A DNA stretch of 58,499 nt from an uncultured Alphaproteobacteria bacterium (GTDB lineage Bacteria; Pseudomonadota; Alphaproteobacteria; Rhodobacterales; Rhodobacteraceae), in NCBI GenBank assembly GCA_902596605.1, contig CACJUU010000014.1, positions 1 to 58,499 on the forward strand, in the 5' to 3' direction. The notes beneath the pieces were generated by a model, which searched no databases, had not been told where the DNA came from, and saw only the letters and a list, made by a program, of their open reading frames with translations. Shown in pieces: positions 47,271-56,458 of this stretch. The position numbers and the translations under genes were made by a program. Position 1 is the stretch's first letter. Each line of letters begins with the position of its first letter.

Positions 47271-47761
47271 TTAAACTCCATTTCTTTTATACTTTCTAAA
47301 GACATTCCTTCTAAATCTATTTTAATATCTAAAACACGAGATAAGTCTAAGAACGTCTCTCCATTATTATTCGACAAGGTCAATGAATTTGGGCTATGGG
47401 CAATTAATTTTCCTCTTCCTGAAAAGGTGTCACTTTTTACTTTTACGTTATGGTTTTTATATTTTGCGAAATCATCCAATGAGGAAAGGTATCTATCTAT
47501 TCCGGCAGAAGACACCTCGAGCCTAAATGGATCTTTTATTACGCTTTCAATATCCAAAAGAGAATTTATTTCCACTGAAATGTCCGCGCATTCATCTATC
47601 GTTACCTTACCATTTATTCTATCTAGAAAAACCAACAATTTTAACTCTTTACCTTTCCGAAACTGTATCTTAACTATCCTCAACCCCTTATCTAAAATTA
47701 AGGGCTCTAAAACCTTATATATTTTTTTCTCAGTAGAGGTGTTCGCAATTAAATTTAACAA
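47267..47761 (-). CDS. rimP: Ribosome maturation factor RimP
   Basis: Needed for maturation of the 30S subunit. The N-terminal domain has KVLEPLILDKGLRIVKIQFRKGKELKLLVFLDR and the DECADISVEINSLLDIES segment; RLEVSSAGIDRYLSSLDDF is the most conserved part. The start is taken as TTG at 47761, with GGAG seven bases upstream, giving MLNLIANTSTEKKIYKVL. The longer reading from 47797 would run through a terminator hairpin and its T-run and is rejected. The gene starts the rimP-nusA-ylxR-infB block and overlaps nusA by 4 bases. Confidence 0.92.
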   Translation of the reverse strand: MLNLIANTSTEKKIYKVLEPLILDKGLRIVKIQFRKGKELKLLVFLDRINGKVTIDECADISVEINSLLDIESVIKDPFRLEVSSAGIDRYLSSLDDFAKYKNHNVKVKSDTFSGRGKLIAHSPNSLTLSNNNGETFLDLSRVLDIKIDLEGMSLESIKEMEFK

Positions 47762-47772
47762 TAAAGGGCTCC

Positions 47773-47795
47773 AAAAAAAAAGGGCCTTAAAGCCC
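47773..47795 (-). terminator. Intrinsic terminator between the DUF1674 gene and rimP
   Basis: On the minus strand GGGCTTTAAGGCCC forms a short stem (GGGC/GCCC plus a wobble pair) followed by nine T residues. It lies downstream of the small DUF1674 gene and just upstream of the rimP Shine-Dalgarno. The stem is short but the T-run is strong. This is the clearest intrinsic terminator in the window. Confidence 0.6.
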
Positions 47796-47866
47796 AAAAT
47801 CTAAAACCAAACAATTGGCTGTTTTATACAAGGTTTTCAGATTTAATACAATAGTAAAATGATATT

Positions 47867-48049
47867 TTAAAAGTCAGAAGCAATACCCTTGACTTCCCAG
47901 TCACCGTATCTTGTCGGTTCTAGTCCACCACGCCCTTTTCTTTCAGCAGGCATTTTTTTTTTGCTAGTTTCTTTATCAGCATGCCTTTTTTTTGCTTCGT
48001 CTAGAGCTCGCTTGGCTTGTTTTGATTCTCTCTCTGTATTAGTCATCAA
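47867..48049 (-). CDS. DUF1674 protein (SdhAF4-like succinate dehydrogenase assembly factor)
   Basis: A 60-residue protein. Its second half, ERKGRGGLEPTRYGDWEVKG followed by IASDF, is the DUF1674 signature shared with mitochondrial SDHAF4/Sdh8, which binds flavinylated SdhA during assembly of succinate dehydrogenase. The first half is Lys/Glu/Ala-rich and probably disordered. Two adjacent ATGs (48049, 48046) make the start uncertain by one residue. It is divergent from rsmB across 76 bases, as in relatives. No sdh genes are in this window, so the partner is elsewhere. Confidence 0.85.
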   Translation of the reverse strand: MMTNTERESKQAKRALDEAKKRHADKETSKKKMPAERKGRGGLEPTRYGDWEVKGIASDF

Positions 48050-48125
48050 TGTTTTTATAAATAAAAAATTATGAGTTTAGGTATATAATAGAGCGTAAGA
48101 AAAACATATATTAAAATTCACTGAA

Positions 48126-49445
48126 ATGGAAAAAAAATTAAATAAAAAAACATATGACAAAATTTTGGCCATAGCCTATTTTATTGTACTCAATGTTTTC
48201 AAAAAAAATATTTCTACAAGACAGTCAATGGCCTCAAAGGCTGTAAAATATTCAAGTCTTTCAAGTTCTGATAAAGCAAAATGTAACGATCTGATCCAAA
48301 AAGTATTGAGATTCACAGTTTATCTAGATCCTTGGATTAACAGAAACAAAAAGGGAAGGTTAAGGATAGAGCTTTTTTGCCTCGTGCGACTTGCTCTCGT
48401 AGATATTTTGGTAAGAAATGTTAGGCAGGAAACTGTACTAAAAAAATATTCAGAACTAGCGTCCTCTTTTGAAAGGACAAAGCACAGCAAAGATCAATTG
48501 AGATACTTTATACATCTTGGATATTCTGAGTTGAAAGAAAAATCTCTCGAGCCATTATTTTTATTTGAAAGTAAAATACGTGAAGTACTGTTAAGCCAAT
48601 ATAGTTTAGAAATAATAAAAAGGGTGGAAAAGGTTTTTTCTGGATCTGCTCCCATAGACCTGTCTATAAAAAGAAGTGTTTCAGAGGAAAATTATTTTAA
48701 ACAACTCAAAGGAACATCTGTTAGCCACTCACATTTTAGGCTATCTCAAAAAACTAGTCTAATTAAAACAAAAGGTTACTGCTCTGGGGACTGGTGGGTA
48801 CAGAGTTTAGCCGCATCTTTGCCCGTTAAAATAGCTCCAATGGATTTAAAAGAGAAAACTGTTTTAGATGTTTGTTGTGCTCCTGGAGGGAAGTCTTTTC
48901 AATTGGCTGACAAGGGAGCAATTTTGACGTCAATTGATAAGTCTGAGAGAAGAATTAAACTCATGAAGGAAAATTTAGATAGATTGAACTACGATTTGGA
49001 TTTAATTTGTAAGGATGTTTTTGAATATCAACCAAAAAATCTTTTTGATATTATTCTCGTAGATCCTCCATGCACCGCTACTGGAACTATTGGAAAAAAC
49101 CCGGACCTACAATTTCTTAACCCTCTTGAAAAATTAGAGGAATTATCGGATATACAGCGAAAAATGTTAAAACGTTGCGCCAGTTGGCTCCAGGATGATG
49201 GCTACATTATTTATTCTGTTTGCTCCCTACTAAAAGAAGAGGGAGAAGATCAAATAAGTAGATTTTTAGAGAAAAATAAAGAATTTTGCTTGGTTTATCC
49301 CAAAAAAAAAGGCTACTTAGATCAAGAAGGTTACGAGACCAACAAAGAGACCGGAATAAGAATCATGCCATTTTTTGAGGAAAGTTTAGGGGGAACAGAA
49401 GGCTTTTTCATTGCATATTTACATCTAAAAGGAAAAAGTAATTAA
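48126..49445 (+). CDS. rsmB: 16S rRNA (cytosine967-C5)-methyltransferase RsmB
   Basis: Methylates C967 of 16S rRNA. An N-terminal NusB-like helical domain (about residues 1-150) is followed by the SUN methyltransferase domain with VLDVCCAPGGKSFQLAD (SAM-binding), ILVDPPCTATGTIGKNPDL (motif IV Cys) and IIYSVCSLLKEEGEDQI (motif VI catalytic Cys). The length (439) is normal. The N-terminal part is more divergent and Lys-rich than usual. The next gene starts directly after its stop codon. Confidence 0.93.
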   Translation: MEKKLNKKTYDKILAIAYFIVLNVFKKNISTRQSMASKAVKYSSLSSSDKAKCNDLIQKVLRFTVYLDPWINRNKKGRLRIELFCLVRLALVDILVRNVRQETVLKKYSELASSFERTKHSKDQLRYFIHLGYSELKEKSLEPLFLFESKIREVLLSQYSLEIIKRVEKVFSGSAPIDLSIKRSVSEENYFKQLKGTSVSHSHFRLSQKTSLIKTKGYCSGDWWVQSLAASLPVKIAPMDLKEKTVLDVCCAPGGKSFQLADKGAILTSIDKSERRIKLMKENLDRLNYDLDLICKDVFEYQPKNLFDIILVDPPCTATGTIGKNPDLQFLNPLEKLEELSDIQRKMLKRCASWLQDDGYIIYSVCSLLKEEGEDQISRFLEKNKEFCLVYPKKKGYLDQEGYETNKETGIRIMPFFEESLGGTEGFFIAYLHLKGKSN

Positions 49446-51110
49446 ATGTGGTTTTTTATTAAAGAGTTAGCTTTTTTTGGCATCGAAAAATTTTTTCTGA
49501 ATATTTCAAGACAGTTTGCCCGGGTATTTTCGGATCAAAAAAGATTGTCAGTTTTAAAAAAACTACCGTGCGCAAACATAGGCAATGAAGACATAGGTCA
49601 GCTACTATTAAAGAAGATAAATGTATTCGGTAATGTTATCCTAGACGTCAAAGCTGATAATCCATGGCGCATTTTACCTTTTTCTGATGAGGTTGAAGTC
49701 GGGATCGATGGTTTTCTATGGCTTAATGACCTTTCAATTGTAAATAACCAAAGCTCCAGGGAGTTATCGCAAGCATGGATAGAAACGTTTCCCTTGAACC
49801 GATTAAACAAGAATGTGCATTCAAGCTCATCAAGATTACAGGCAATAGTTAGAAACCATATGTATTTAGAAAATAGTTGTGAAAGTGAACAATTAAAAAA
49901 AATAAAAAAGATATTGAAGAACGACTACCTTTTCTTAAACTTTTATAGAAATTTTTCATTTAATATTTTGGAGAGGCTTTGCATTTGTCACAGCTTGGTT
50001 TTGTCTCAATATGCCTTTAACTTCACAAAGAATAGGCAAAAAAAGCATATCAGATATATGATAAAATTATTTATTCTTTACAAGAATAGACTAAAAAAAG
50101 GCCAAACAAGAAGTCCGGAAGAGTTATCAAAAGTATTTTTCTTATTGCTCGAAACAATTGAAATTGCAACAAAGCTTAAGAGTGGTGAGCCATCCTCTGA
50201 AGAAGAAAAACTAAGAAAAATCTCATATTTTTTTGGTTCCTCTTTAAGGTATTTGCAGTTTGATAATGGAAGTTTAGTTAGCGCTCATGGTGGGAGTTTG
50301 GGAGATTTCGATAGATATGTAAGGCTTTTGGGAGAAATTAAAAACTATAAAGAAGGTGATGATATAGTTGACTTAGGTTTCAAGCGGCTTAATGGAGCTA
50401 GATTGTCAATGATTATTGATGCTAGTGCCCCTCTTTACGGAAAAAGAGATGGGATTGCGCATGCAGGTTTTTCATCTTTCGAATTGTACTATGGCACAAA
50501 GGCTATTTTTGTAAACTGTGGGGGTGGTAGCAGGTTTGGGCATCAATACAGGAAATATTGTCAAAGCTCTAAGGCACATAACGTTTTGTTATTTAATGAA
50601 AAGTCACAATGTTCTTTTGGAAAAAAGAGTTTTTCAAGAACAAACTCTTACTATTATATAAAGGATGGGCCTAGGAATACTAAGATAAGTTGTGAAAATT
50701 CTCTCACTGAAAAAATTGTAGAGTTGTCTCATGACGCATACAAAAAAGATTATCACATATCCGTTAGTAGGAGACTTTCAATGGATCTTGTAAAAAATTG
50801 TGTGATGGGAAAAGATACAGTATTTCCCGAAGATAATTTAAAAAAAAATCTAATTGATGCCTCTGTGATGCTCTATTTTCATTTGCATCCTTCAATTTCA
50901 TGCGAAAAGAGGAAGAATGGTGTCTTGCTCGAAATTCCAGGTAATAAAAAAATGTTTTTCACACATAAAGGAGGAAACTTACGTCTTGAAAAGTCAACAT
51001 ACACCGGTAATTTTAATGAACCTCAGGAAATTACAAAGATGGTAATTGAAAATAGTGTCAAACAAAGCGAGGGTAAAATAAACTGGAAACTAGAGGAGTT
51101 TATTGATTGA
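49446..51110 (+). CDS. Heparinase II/III family protein
   Basis: A protein of the heparinase II/III-like family found between rsmB and purH in many Rhodobacterales. An alpha-helical N-terminal half (WLNDLSIVNNQSSRELSQAWIETF) resembles alginate-lyase-type toroids; the second half is beta-rich, with GIAHAGFSSFELYYGTKAIFVNCGG and KAHNVLLFNEK typical of the heparinase C-terminal domain. No signal peptide is evident. The substrate is unknown; the steady association with a ribosome and a purine gene gives no clue. Its stop overlaps the purH start. The identification of the family is good, the function open. Confidence 0.85.
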   Translation: MWFFIKELAFFGIEKFFLNISRQFARVFSDQKRLSVLKKLPCANIGNEDIGQLLLKKINVFGNVILDVKADNPWRILPFSDEVEVGIDGFLWLNDLSIVNNQSSRELSQAWIETFPLNRLNKNVHSSSSRLQAIVRNHMYLENSCESEQLKKIKKILKNDYLFLNFYRNFSFNILERLCICHSLVLSQYAFNFTKNRQKKHIRYMIKLFILYKNRLKKGQTRSPEELSKVFFLLLETIEIATKLKSGEPSSEEEKLRKISYFFGSSLRYLQFDNGSLVSAHGGSLGDFDRYVRLLGEIKNYKEGDDIVDLGFKRLNGARLSMIIDASAPLYGKRDGIAHAGFSSFELYYGTKAIFVNCGGGSRFGHQYRKYCQSSKAHNVLLFNEKSQCSFGKKSFSRTNSYYYIKDGPRNTKISCENSLTEKIVELSHDAYKKDYHISVSRRLSMDLVKNCVMGKDTVFPEDNLKKNLIDASVMLYFHLHPSISCEKRKNGVLLEIPGNKKMFFTHKGGNLRLEKSTYTGNFNEPQEITKMVIENSVKQSEGKINWKLEEFID

Positions 51111-52696
51111 AACCAGGAACAAAACCAATTCGCAGGGCACTAATAAGTGTTAGTGACAAGACTAATCTAAAGGATTTAGGAAAATTTCTAGAAGGATTGG
51201 GTGTAGAACTCATCTCTACAGGAGGAACTGCTCGATATTTAAAAAAAGTGGGCTTAAAAGTTAAAGAGGTGAGCGATTTGACAGGATTCCCAGAGATTTT
51301 GAATGGTAGAGTTAAAACACTCCATCCAAAAGTCCATGCTCCAATACTATTTGATAGGGATGATACGGTAAGTATTAAAGAGTTAAGAAAAATGGGCTCA
51401 CAAGCTATAGATTTAGTGGTTGTAAATCTTTATCCTTTTGAAACTATTTTAAAAAGTAGAGCTCCTAGAAAAGACATAATAGATAATATAGACATAGGCG
51501 GGGTAGCTCTTATGAGAGCAGCAGCCAAGAACTTTGATCATGTAATGGTTATTTCTGATCCAACAGATTATATTGAATTAAAGAAAGAGCTATCAAATTT
51601 CCAAGGGTGTACTAGACAAAACACGAGAAAATTTTTCGCGGGAAAAGCGTTTTCTCAAACATCATATTACGATCACTTAATAACAGGATGGTTTTTATCT
51701 AAAAACCAGGTTAAACATATTAAAAGTCGTCTTTTTGGTGGATTAACAAGAGAGATTTTGAAGTATGGAGAGAATCCTCATCAAGCCGCATCCTATCTCA
51801 ATAGTCCTGATTTAGAAAGAAAAGCAAAATATCTTATAAAAATTTTACATGGAGCTTTATCTTACAATAACCTTGCTGATACGACGGCAGCCTACAAAAT
51901 ATTATGTGAGCTTGAAGATTACAACAAATCATGCTGTGTAATTATAAAGCATGGAAATCCGTGTGGAGTAGCGATTGATAACAAAATTTTAGGTGCTTAT
52001 AAAAAAAGTTTTGAGACAGACCCTATATCTGCTTTTGGAGGAATTGTTGCTGTAAATCAGAAAGTTGATGAGAAACTAGCAAAGAAAATATTAAGCGTGT
52101 TTACAGAGGTGATAATCGCAAAAAGCTACTCACCAAAGGCTTTTAAAATGCTAAGTGTAAAAAAGAACATCAAAATAGTTGAAATAAAGAGCTTTGATAG
52201 AACCTTATTAGATACAGAGGAGGTTAGGTCGGTCATAGGAGGATACCTTGTTCAGGAAACGTCTTTTAGTAAACCAAATGAAGAGGAATTCAAAGTAGTA
52301 ACGAAAAGAAAACCAAGCAAAAAAGAATTTGATAACTTAGTCTTTCTATGGAAGATCGTTAAACACGTAAAATCAAACGCTATCGTTGTTGGAAAAAATC
52401 TATGCATAACGGGAATTGGAGCTGGACAGACCAACAGAGTAGGGAGTGTGAAACTAGCGATAGAGAATTTGAGAAGGTTAGAAAAAAAATATACAAATAA
52501 TTCTAAAATTATATCCAACGGTATGGCTTCAGATGCTTTTTTCCCATTTCCTGACTCAATTAAAATGGCTTCTCGAAAAGGAATTTCTTGTATAATTCAG
52601 CCAGGAGGATCAATTAACGATTTGGACGTTATTAAGGCAGCCGATAAACTAAATATCTCAATGATTTTTACAAAAAGGAGACTTTTCAGTCACTAA
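51107..52696 (+). CDS. purH: Bifunctional AICAR formyltransferase/IMP cyclohydrolase
   Basis: Catalyses the last two steps of IMP synthesis. The N-terminal IMP cyclohydrolase (to about residue 195) has RRALISVSDKTNLKDLGKFL, LISTGGTARYLKK, LNGRVKTLHPKVHAPIL and VVNLYPFE; the transformylase follows with LRYGENPHQ-like KYGENPHQAASYL, IIKHGNPCGVA (catalytic Lys-His) and DAFFPFPDSI near the end. The start is TTG at 51107, overlapping the previous stop. The length (529) is normal. It is convergent with the Trm112-like gene, with an 11-base overlap. Confidence 0.97.
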   Translation: MKPGTKPIRRALISVSDKTNLKDLGKFLEGLGVELISTGGTARYLKKVGLKVKEVSDLTGFPEILNGRVKTLHPKVHAPILFDRDDTVSIKELRKMGSQAIDLVVVNLYPFETILKSRAPRKDIIDNIDIGGVALMRAAAKNFDHVMVISDPTDYIELKKELSNFQGCTRQNTRKFFAGKAFSQTSYYDHLITGWFLSKNQVKHIKSRLFGGLTREILKYGENPHQAASYLNSPDLERKAKYLIKILHGALSYNNLADTTAAYKILCELEDYNKSCCVIIKHGNPCGVAIDNKILGAYKKSFETDPISAFGGIVAVNQKVDEKLAKKILSVFTEVIIAKSYSPKAFKMLSVKKNIKIVEIKSFDRTLLDTEEVRSVIGGYLVQETSFSKPNEEEFKVVTKRKPSKKEFDNLVFLWKIVKHVKSNAIVVGKNLCITGIGAGQTNRVGSVKLAIENLRRLEKKYTNNSKIISNGMASDAFFPFPDSIKMASRKGISCIIQPGGSINDLDVIKAADKLNISMIFTKRRLFSH

Positions 52697-52880
52697 ATAT
52701 TGGCTTGGATTCTGATGCTAAAAGTATTGGCACCCCATCTCGCACCGGAAACTTTAATTTTGCAACTTTAGATATCAAAAAATTTTCATTTTTATCATAA
52801 GATAGCGCTCCACCACTAATGGGGCAAACCAATAATCTGGTCAGATTAGTATTGAACTCATTTTTTTTCTTATTGGACAT
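52686..52880 (-). CDS. Trm112 family (UPF0434/YcaR-like) small protein
   Basis: A small protein of the Trm112 family, whose eukaryotic and archaeal members activate methyltransferases. LLVCPISGGALSYD and AKLKFPVRDGVPILL are the family segments; only one of the zinc-ligand Cys residues is kept, as in most bacterial members. The ATG at 52880 (MSNKKKNEF) is preferred to one at 52898 further inside the previous gene. It is the last gene of the leftward HD-cnoX-Lon-domain group. Bacterial partners are unknown. Confidence 0.82.
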   Translation of the reverse strand: MSNKKKNEFNTNLTRLLVCPISGGALSYDKNENFLISKVAKLKFPVRDGVPILLASESKPIFSD

Positions 52881-53517
52881 ATCGACTTTCAAGGTCATTT
52901 TCCGATGATATCTTCATCAATGTTACTAAAACGTCTAACCTCTTGACTACCGTTTCCGCCTCTAAAAGAACCTGCTTTTCCTCAGGTTCAAATGGACAAA
53001 GCATAGATAATGAGTTTACAAGAACTTCTTCTCTAGCTTTTTTGAGCACGTCCCAGTCGGATGCAATTTGTGCGCTATCTAAATACTTTTTTAAAATTTT
53101 TAAAAAACCGTTTCTGTCAAAACTATTTATACCTTCGAAGGGAACAAGGTCATTACTGTAAAAATCCCAATCTATTTCAGATAATATATAAGGCTTTTGA
53201 TCCTCCATTTCTTTTCTAAATTTAAATCTTGAAACGCCTTCTAATGTAATAAGGTATCTTCCGTCTTCAGTTTCAGTAAATGAAACAATCCTACCCGCAC
53301 ACCCAACTTTTTGAAACTTATTCGTTCCATTCAGTTTGTTTTTTGTATCTAGTTTAATGGGCTGAATCATTCCTATCAGCCTATGTTTTGTTGCAAGTGT
53401 GTCTTCAACCATGCTTATATACCTCGGCTCAAATATATTGAGTGGAAGTCTACTGTTAGGAAGTAACAATGCACCGGGAAGAGGAAAAAGGGGTATATTT
53501 TTAGGTAATTGTTCCAT
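52870..53517 (-). CDS. Lon N-terminal (substrate-binding) domain protein
   Basis: A stand-alone Lon substrate-binding (PUA-like) domain without protease or ATPase parts. IPLFPLPGALLLPNSRLPLNIFEPRYISMVEDTL is the diagnostic N-terminus, GCAGRIVSFTETEDGRYLITLEGVSRF the second block, and a helical C-terminal part follows with LSMLCPFEPEEKQVLLEA. The ATG at 53517 is preferred to a TTG at 53526. Its function is unknown; association with a CnoX-like thioredoxin suggests protein quality control. The gene overlaps the Trm112-like gene slightly. Confidence 0.86.
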   Translation of the reverse strand: MEQLPKNIPLFPLPGALLLPNSRLPLNIFEPRYISMVEDTLATKHRLIGMIQPIKLDTKNKLNGTNKFQKVGCAGRIVSFTETEDGRYLITLEGVSRFKFRKEMEDQKPYILSEIDWDFYSNDLVPFEGINSFDRNGFLKILKKYLDSAQIASDWDVLKKAREEVLVNSLSMLCPFEPEEKQVLLEAETVVKRLDVLVTLMKISSENDLESRYVQ

Positions 53518-53522
53518 ATGTA

Positions 53523-54392
53523 TCAAACAAAAATTAAGGATGTTAGCGCTCTTCGCCCTTTTTTGGACAGCTCGTTCTCACTACCAAGATGATCAAAAAT
53601 TAACAGTAGCTGTTTTTTTGCATAAGCATCCTTCCATTCCTTGTCTTTTCTAAACATTTCTAAAAGAACGTCTATACACTCAGAGAAATTATTTTCCTTA
53701 AAAAGTATTTTAGAATAATCCATCCTGCAATCGAGGTCGGCAGGGTTTTTCTGCATTTTGTCCAAAATTTCTTTCTTGCTATTTTCGACATCACTATTCT
53801 TCAAAAGTTCATAAGATGAAATAGCACCTTTAACCGCATTATCTTTAAGTATTTCAGGTGACAATTTTTCAATTAGCTGCTCGACTCCGTCAAAGTCGCC
53901 TAATCCAACACTTGACCTTATTAATAGAGAATAATTCTCAGGAGATGGGTTGGACTTAATTAACTCTACGGATGCTAATTTTACCTCCTCAAACCTTCCT
54001 TCCGAAAGTAAGACCTCAAATTCTTCAGACACATTCGAATTTATTTTTGAAAATTTTTTTATGAGCGTGTCTAAGAATTTTTCTACTTCGGGTTCGGTTT
54101 TGGCGCCCATAAAACCATCAACTGGTTGACCGTCTGAAAAAGCGAAGACTGCGGGGATAGACTGTATTCTAAGTTGAGAGGCAATACCTTGGTTTTCGTC
54201 AATATTAACTTTAACTACTTCAAGATGCTCCTTCTTTTTGGTTGCTTGACTTTCAAGAATAGGAGTTAATGCCTCGCATGGGCCACACCACGGAGCCCAA
54301 AAGTCAACTATTACTATTTTTTCCTTGGATTTTTCAATAACCTCGGGGACAAATGTATTTTCACTTACATCCTTTATAGACTCCACTATCAT
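53523..54392 (-). CDS. CnoX-like thioredoxin with TPR-type C-terminus (chaperedoxin)
   Basis: A thioredoxin domain fused to a tetratricopeptide-like C-terminal part, as in CnoX/YbbN. The active site is WCGPC (residues 35-39) in VDFWAPWCGPCEALTP; the cis-Pro loop is LRIQSIPAVFAFSDGQPVDGF. About residues 125-289 are helical repeats ending in LGSENELSKKGRRALTSL. Escherichia coli CnoX lacks the second Cys and protects DnaK/GroEL clients; here both Cys are present, so reductase activity is possible. The ATG at 54392 is preferred over a TTG at 54422 because of an AAGGGGAAAGGA stretch before it. Confidence 0.88.
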   Translation of the reverse strand: MIVESIKDVSENTFVPEVIEKSKEKIVIVDFWAPWCGPCEALTPILESQATKKKEHLEVVKVNIDENQGIASQLRIQSIPAVFAFSDGQPVDGFMGAKTEPEVEKFLDTLIKKFSKINSNVSEEFEVLLSEGRFEEVKLASVELIKSNPSPENYSLLIRSSVGLGDFDGVEQLIEKLSPEILKDNAVKGAISSYELLKNSDVENSKKEILDKMQKNPADLDCRMDYSKILFKENNFSECIDVLLEMFRKDKEWKDAYAKKQLLLIFDHLGSENELSKKGRRALTSLIFV

Positions 54393-54418
54393 TTCAGAAA
54401 CATCCTTTCCCCTTACGA

Positions 54419-55000
54419 TCAATATAAGTCATTAAATCTATTAACAAACTTTTTTCTTACAAAAAATGGTGGTTTTGGCAATAAACTGTTCTCATATCCT
54501 TTAATTTCTTCATGTTTTCCAAATATTCTGTCAGCCTCCTTTTTTGAAAATCCTGCAAGATGTATAGCTTCCAACCAAGCAGCCTTTTTGTCTGCCAACT
54601 TGACGCGTCTTTTGATTATTTTAATTCTTTTCGTTGGGATATTGAACCTTATACAAATTGCTCTTGTTAACTTTTCATCCAATTCTTCATAGGTGTCACC
54701 CAAATGGGATTTTAGAGGAGAGATCATATCGCCTATCACATATTCGGCGGAGTCGTGAAGTAAAGCAAATAATTTCGAAGAATTATCCATTTGCGGGAAT
54801 AGCTTTGCAAAAATATTTTCAACTAAAAGACTGTGCTGTGCTACTGAAAAAGGGTATTCTCCGATAGTTTGACCATTCCATCTAGCTAAAAACGAAAGGC
54901 CATGCGCTATATCTTCTATTTCTATATCGAGAGGGCTTGGGTCTAATAGCTCAAGCCTTCTACCTGAAAGCATCCTTTGCCATTCCCTTTTTATTTTCAT
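54419..55000 (-). CDS. HD-domain phosphohydrolase (YfbR/HDDC2-like)
   Basis: A small metal-dependent HD hydrolase of the type often found beside ahcY in Rhodobacterales. The metal ligands are His56 in [14 protein letters not shown], His82-Asp83 in [19 protein letters not shown] and a later Asp ([12 protein letters not shown] region). It resembles YfbR-type 5'-deoxynucleotidases and HDDC2, so a nucleotide monophosphate is a likely but unproven substrate. The length (193) is normal. It is the first gene of the leftward group and divergent from ahcY, with only 63 bases between. Confidence 0.83.
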   Translation of the reverse strand: MKIKREWQRMLSGRRLELLDPSPLDIEIEDIAHGLSFLARWNGQTIGEYPFSVAQHSLLVENIFAKLFPQMDNSSKLFALLHDSAEYVIGDMISPLKSHLGDTYEELDEKLTRAICIRFNIPTKRIKIIKRRVKLADKKAAWLEAIHLAGFSKKEADRIFGKHEEIKGYENSLLPKPPFFVRKKFVNRFNDLY

Positions 55001-55063
55001 TTTGAAGTTGCAAAAATTATTATAACTTCTATTAGTTATATAGGTTTTTGTAAGGAAAATAAA

Positions 55064-56458
55064 ATGAGTAAAGATTTTATCGTGAAAGATCTCAGTTTGG
55101 CCTCATTCGGAAGAAAAGAGATAGCTATCGCTGAAACAGAAATGCCAGGATTGATGGCCATAAGAAAAGAGTTTGAAGGAAAAAAGCCACTTAAAGGGGC
55201 AAGAATTGCAGGAAGCCTCCATATGACAATTCAAACAGCTGTCTTGATAGAGACACTGGTAGATTTAGGCGCAGATGTTCGTTGGGCAAGTTGTAATATT
55301 TTTTCTACACAAGATCACGCTGCAGCAGCTATAGCGGAAAGCGGTGTTCCTGTTTTTGCTTATAAAGGTGAAACCCTCGATGAATACTGGGAATATGCTG
55401 ATAAAATATTTCTTTTTAAGGAAGAAACAGCGAACCTAATCCTAGATGACGGCGGCGATGCAACTATGTATGTTCTACTCGGATCGCGGGCAGAGAGTGG
55501 AGACACGGAATTTTTGGAAAAACCATCTTCAGAGGAAGAGGAAGCGCTTTTTAAACAAATTAAAAAGAGATTACAATCAAGTAAGGGCTGGTTTACGAAA
55601 CAAAAGAAGTCAATTCTTGGAGTTTCAGAGGAGACAACCACAGGTGTAAACCGGTTGTATCAGTTAGAGCGGGAAGGTAAGCTACCTTTTCCTGCAATTA
55701 ACGTAAATGATAGCGTTACAAAGTCTAAATTTGATAACAAATATGGCTGTAAAGAATCGTTAGTAGATGGAATAAGAAGAGCAACAGATACTATGATGGC
55801 AGGTAAAGTTGCAGTCGTTTGTGGTTACGGTGACGTGGGAAAAGGATCAGCAGCATCATTACGAGGAGCCGGAGCCCGCGTAAAGGTTACGGAAGTAGAT
55901 CCTATATGTGCACTGCAAGCCGCGATGGATGGTTTCGAAGTCGTAACATTAGAAGATACAGTCGAAACAGCAGATGTATTTATAACAGCTACAGGAAACA
56001 AAGATGTTATAAAGCTAGACCATATGAGGAATATGAAAAATATGGCTATCGTTGGAAATATTGGTCATTTTGACAACGAAATCGAAGTCGCTGCTCTCAA
56101 AAATCAAAAATGGACAAAAATAAAAGACCAGGTTGATATGGTGGAAATGGCTTCAGGTAGAAATATAATTCTATTGTCTGAAGGCAGATTGCTTAATCTT
56201 GGAAATGCGACTGGTCATCCATCTTTTGTAATGTCCGCAAGCTTTAGTAATCAAGTCCTTGCCCAAATCGAGCTGTGGAAAAATGGTAAGAATTATTCCA
56301 ATAGCGTATACACGCTGCCAAAACATCTGGATGAAAAAGTTGCAAGGTTGCACTTAGAGAAAATAGGAGTGAGACTTACAAAACTAGAGAAAGATCAGGC
56401 TGATTATATTGGTGTAAATGAAGCCGGACCATTTAAAAGCGACAGCTATCGCTATTAA
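55064..56458 (+). CDS. ahcY: Adenosylhomocysteinase
   Basis: Hydrolyses S-adenosylhomocysteine to adenosine and homocysteine, relieving product inhibition of methyltransferases. [82 protein letters not shown] (NAD-binding) and the C-terminal [14 protein letters not shown]-like end with DSYRY are all present. The ATG at 55064 is chosen because of AAGGA eight bases upstream; an in-frame ATG at 54977 lies in the divergent gene. The 63-base upstream spacer is too short for a known SAH riboswitch. It ends directly beside the convergent tsaD. Confidence 0.98.
   Translation: MSKDFIVKDLSLASFGRKEIAIAETEMPGLMAIRKEFEGKKPLKGARIAGSLHMTIQTAVLIETLVDLGADVRWASCNIFSTQDHAAAAIAESGVPVFAYKGETLDEYWEYADKIFLFKEETANLILDDGGDATMYVLLGSRAESGDTEFLEKPSSEEEEALFKQIKKRLQSSKGWFTKQKKSILGVSEETTTGVNRLYQLEREGKLPFPAINVNDSVTKSKFDNKYGCKESLVDGIRRATDTMMAGKVAVVCGYGDVGKGSAASLRGAGARVKVTEVDPICALQAAMDGFEVVTLEDTVETADVFITATGNKDVIKLDHMRNMKNMAIVGNIGHFDNEIEVAALKNQKWTKIKDQVDMVEMASGRNIILLSEGRLLNLGNATGHPSFVMSASFSNQVLAQIELWKNGKNYSNSVYTLPKHLDEKVARLHLEKIGVRLTKLEKDQADYIGVNEAGPFKSDSYRY

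Noticed and set aside
47762-47797. Longer rimP beginning at 47797
   Set aside because: The extra residues are encoded by a terminator hairpin and its T-run, and a TTG with a well-spaced GGAG follows.
55001-55063. SAH or SAM riboswitch before ahcY
   Set aside because: The 63-base spacer is A-T rich with no recognisable conserved core and is too short for the known classes.
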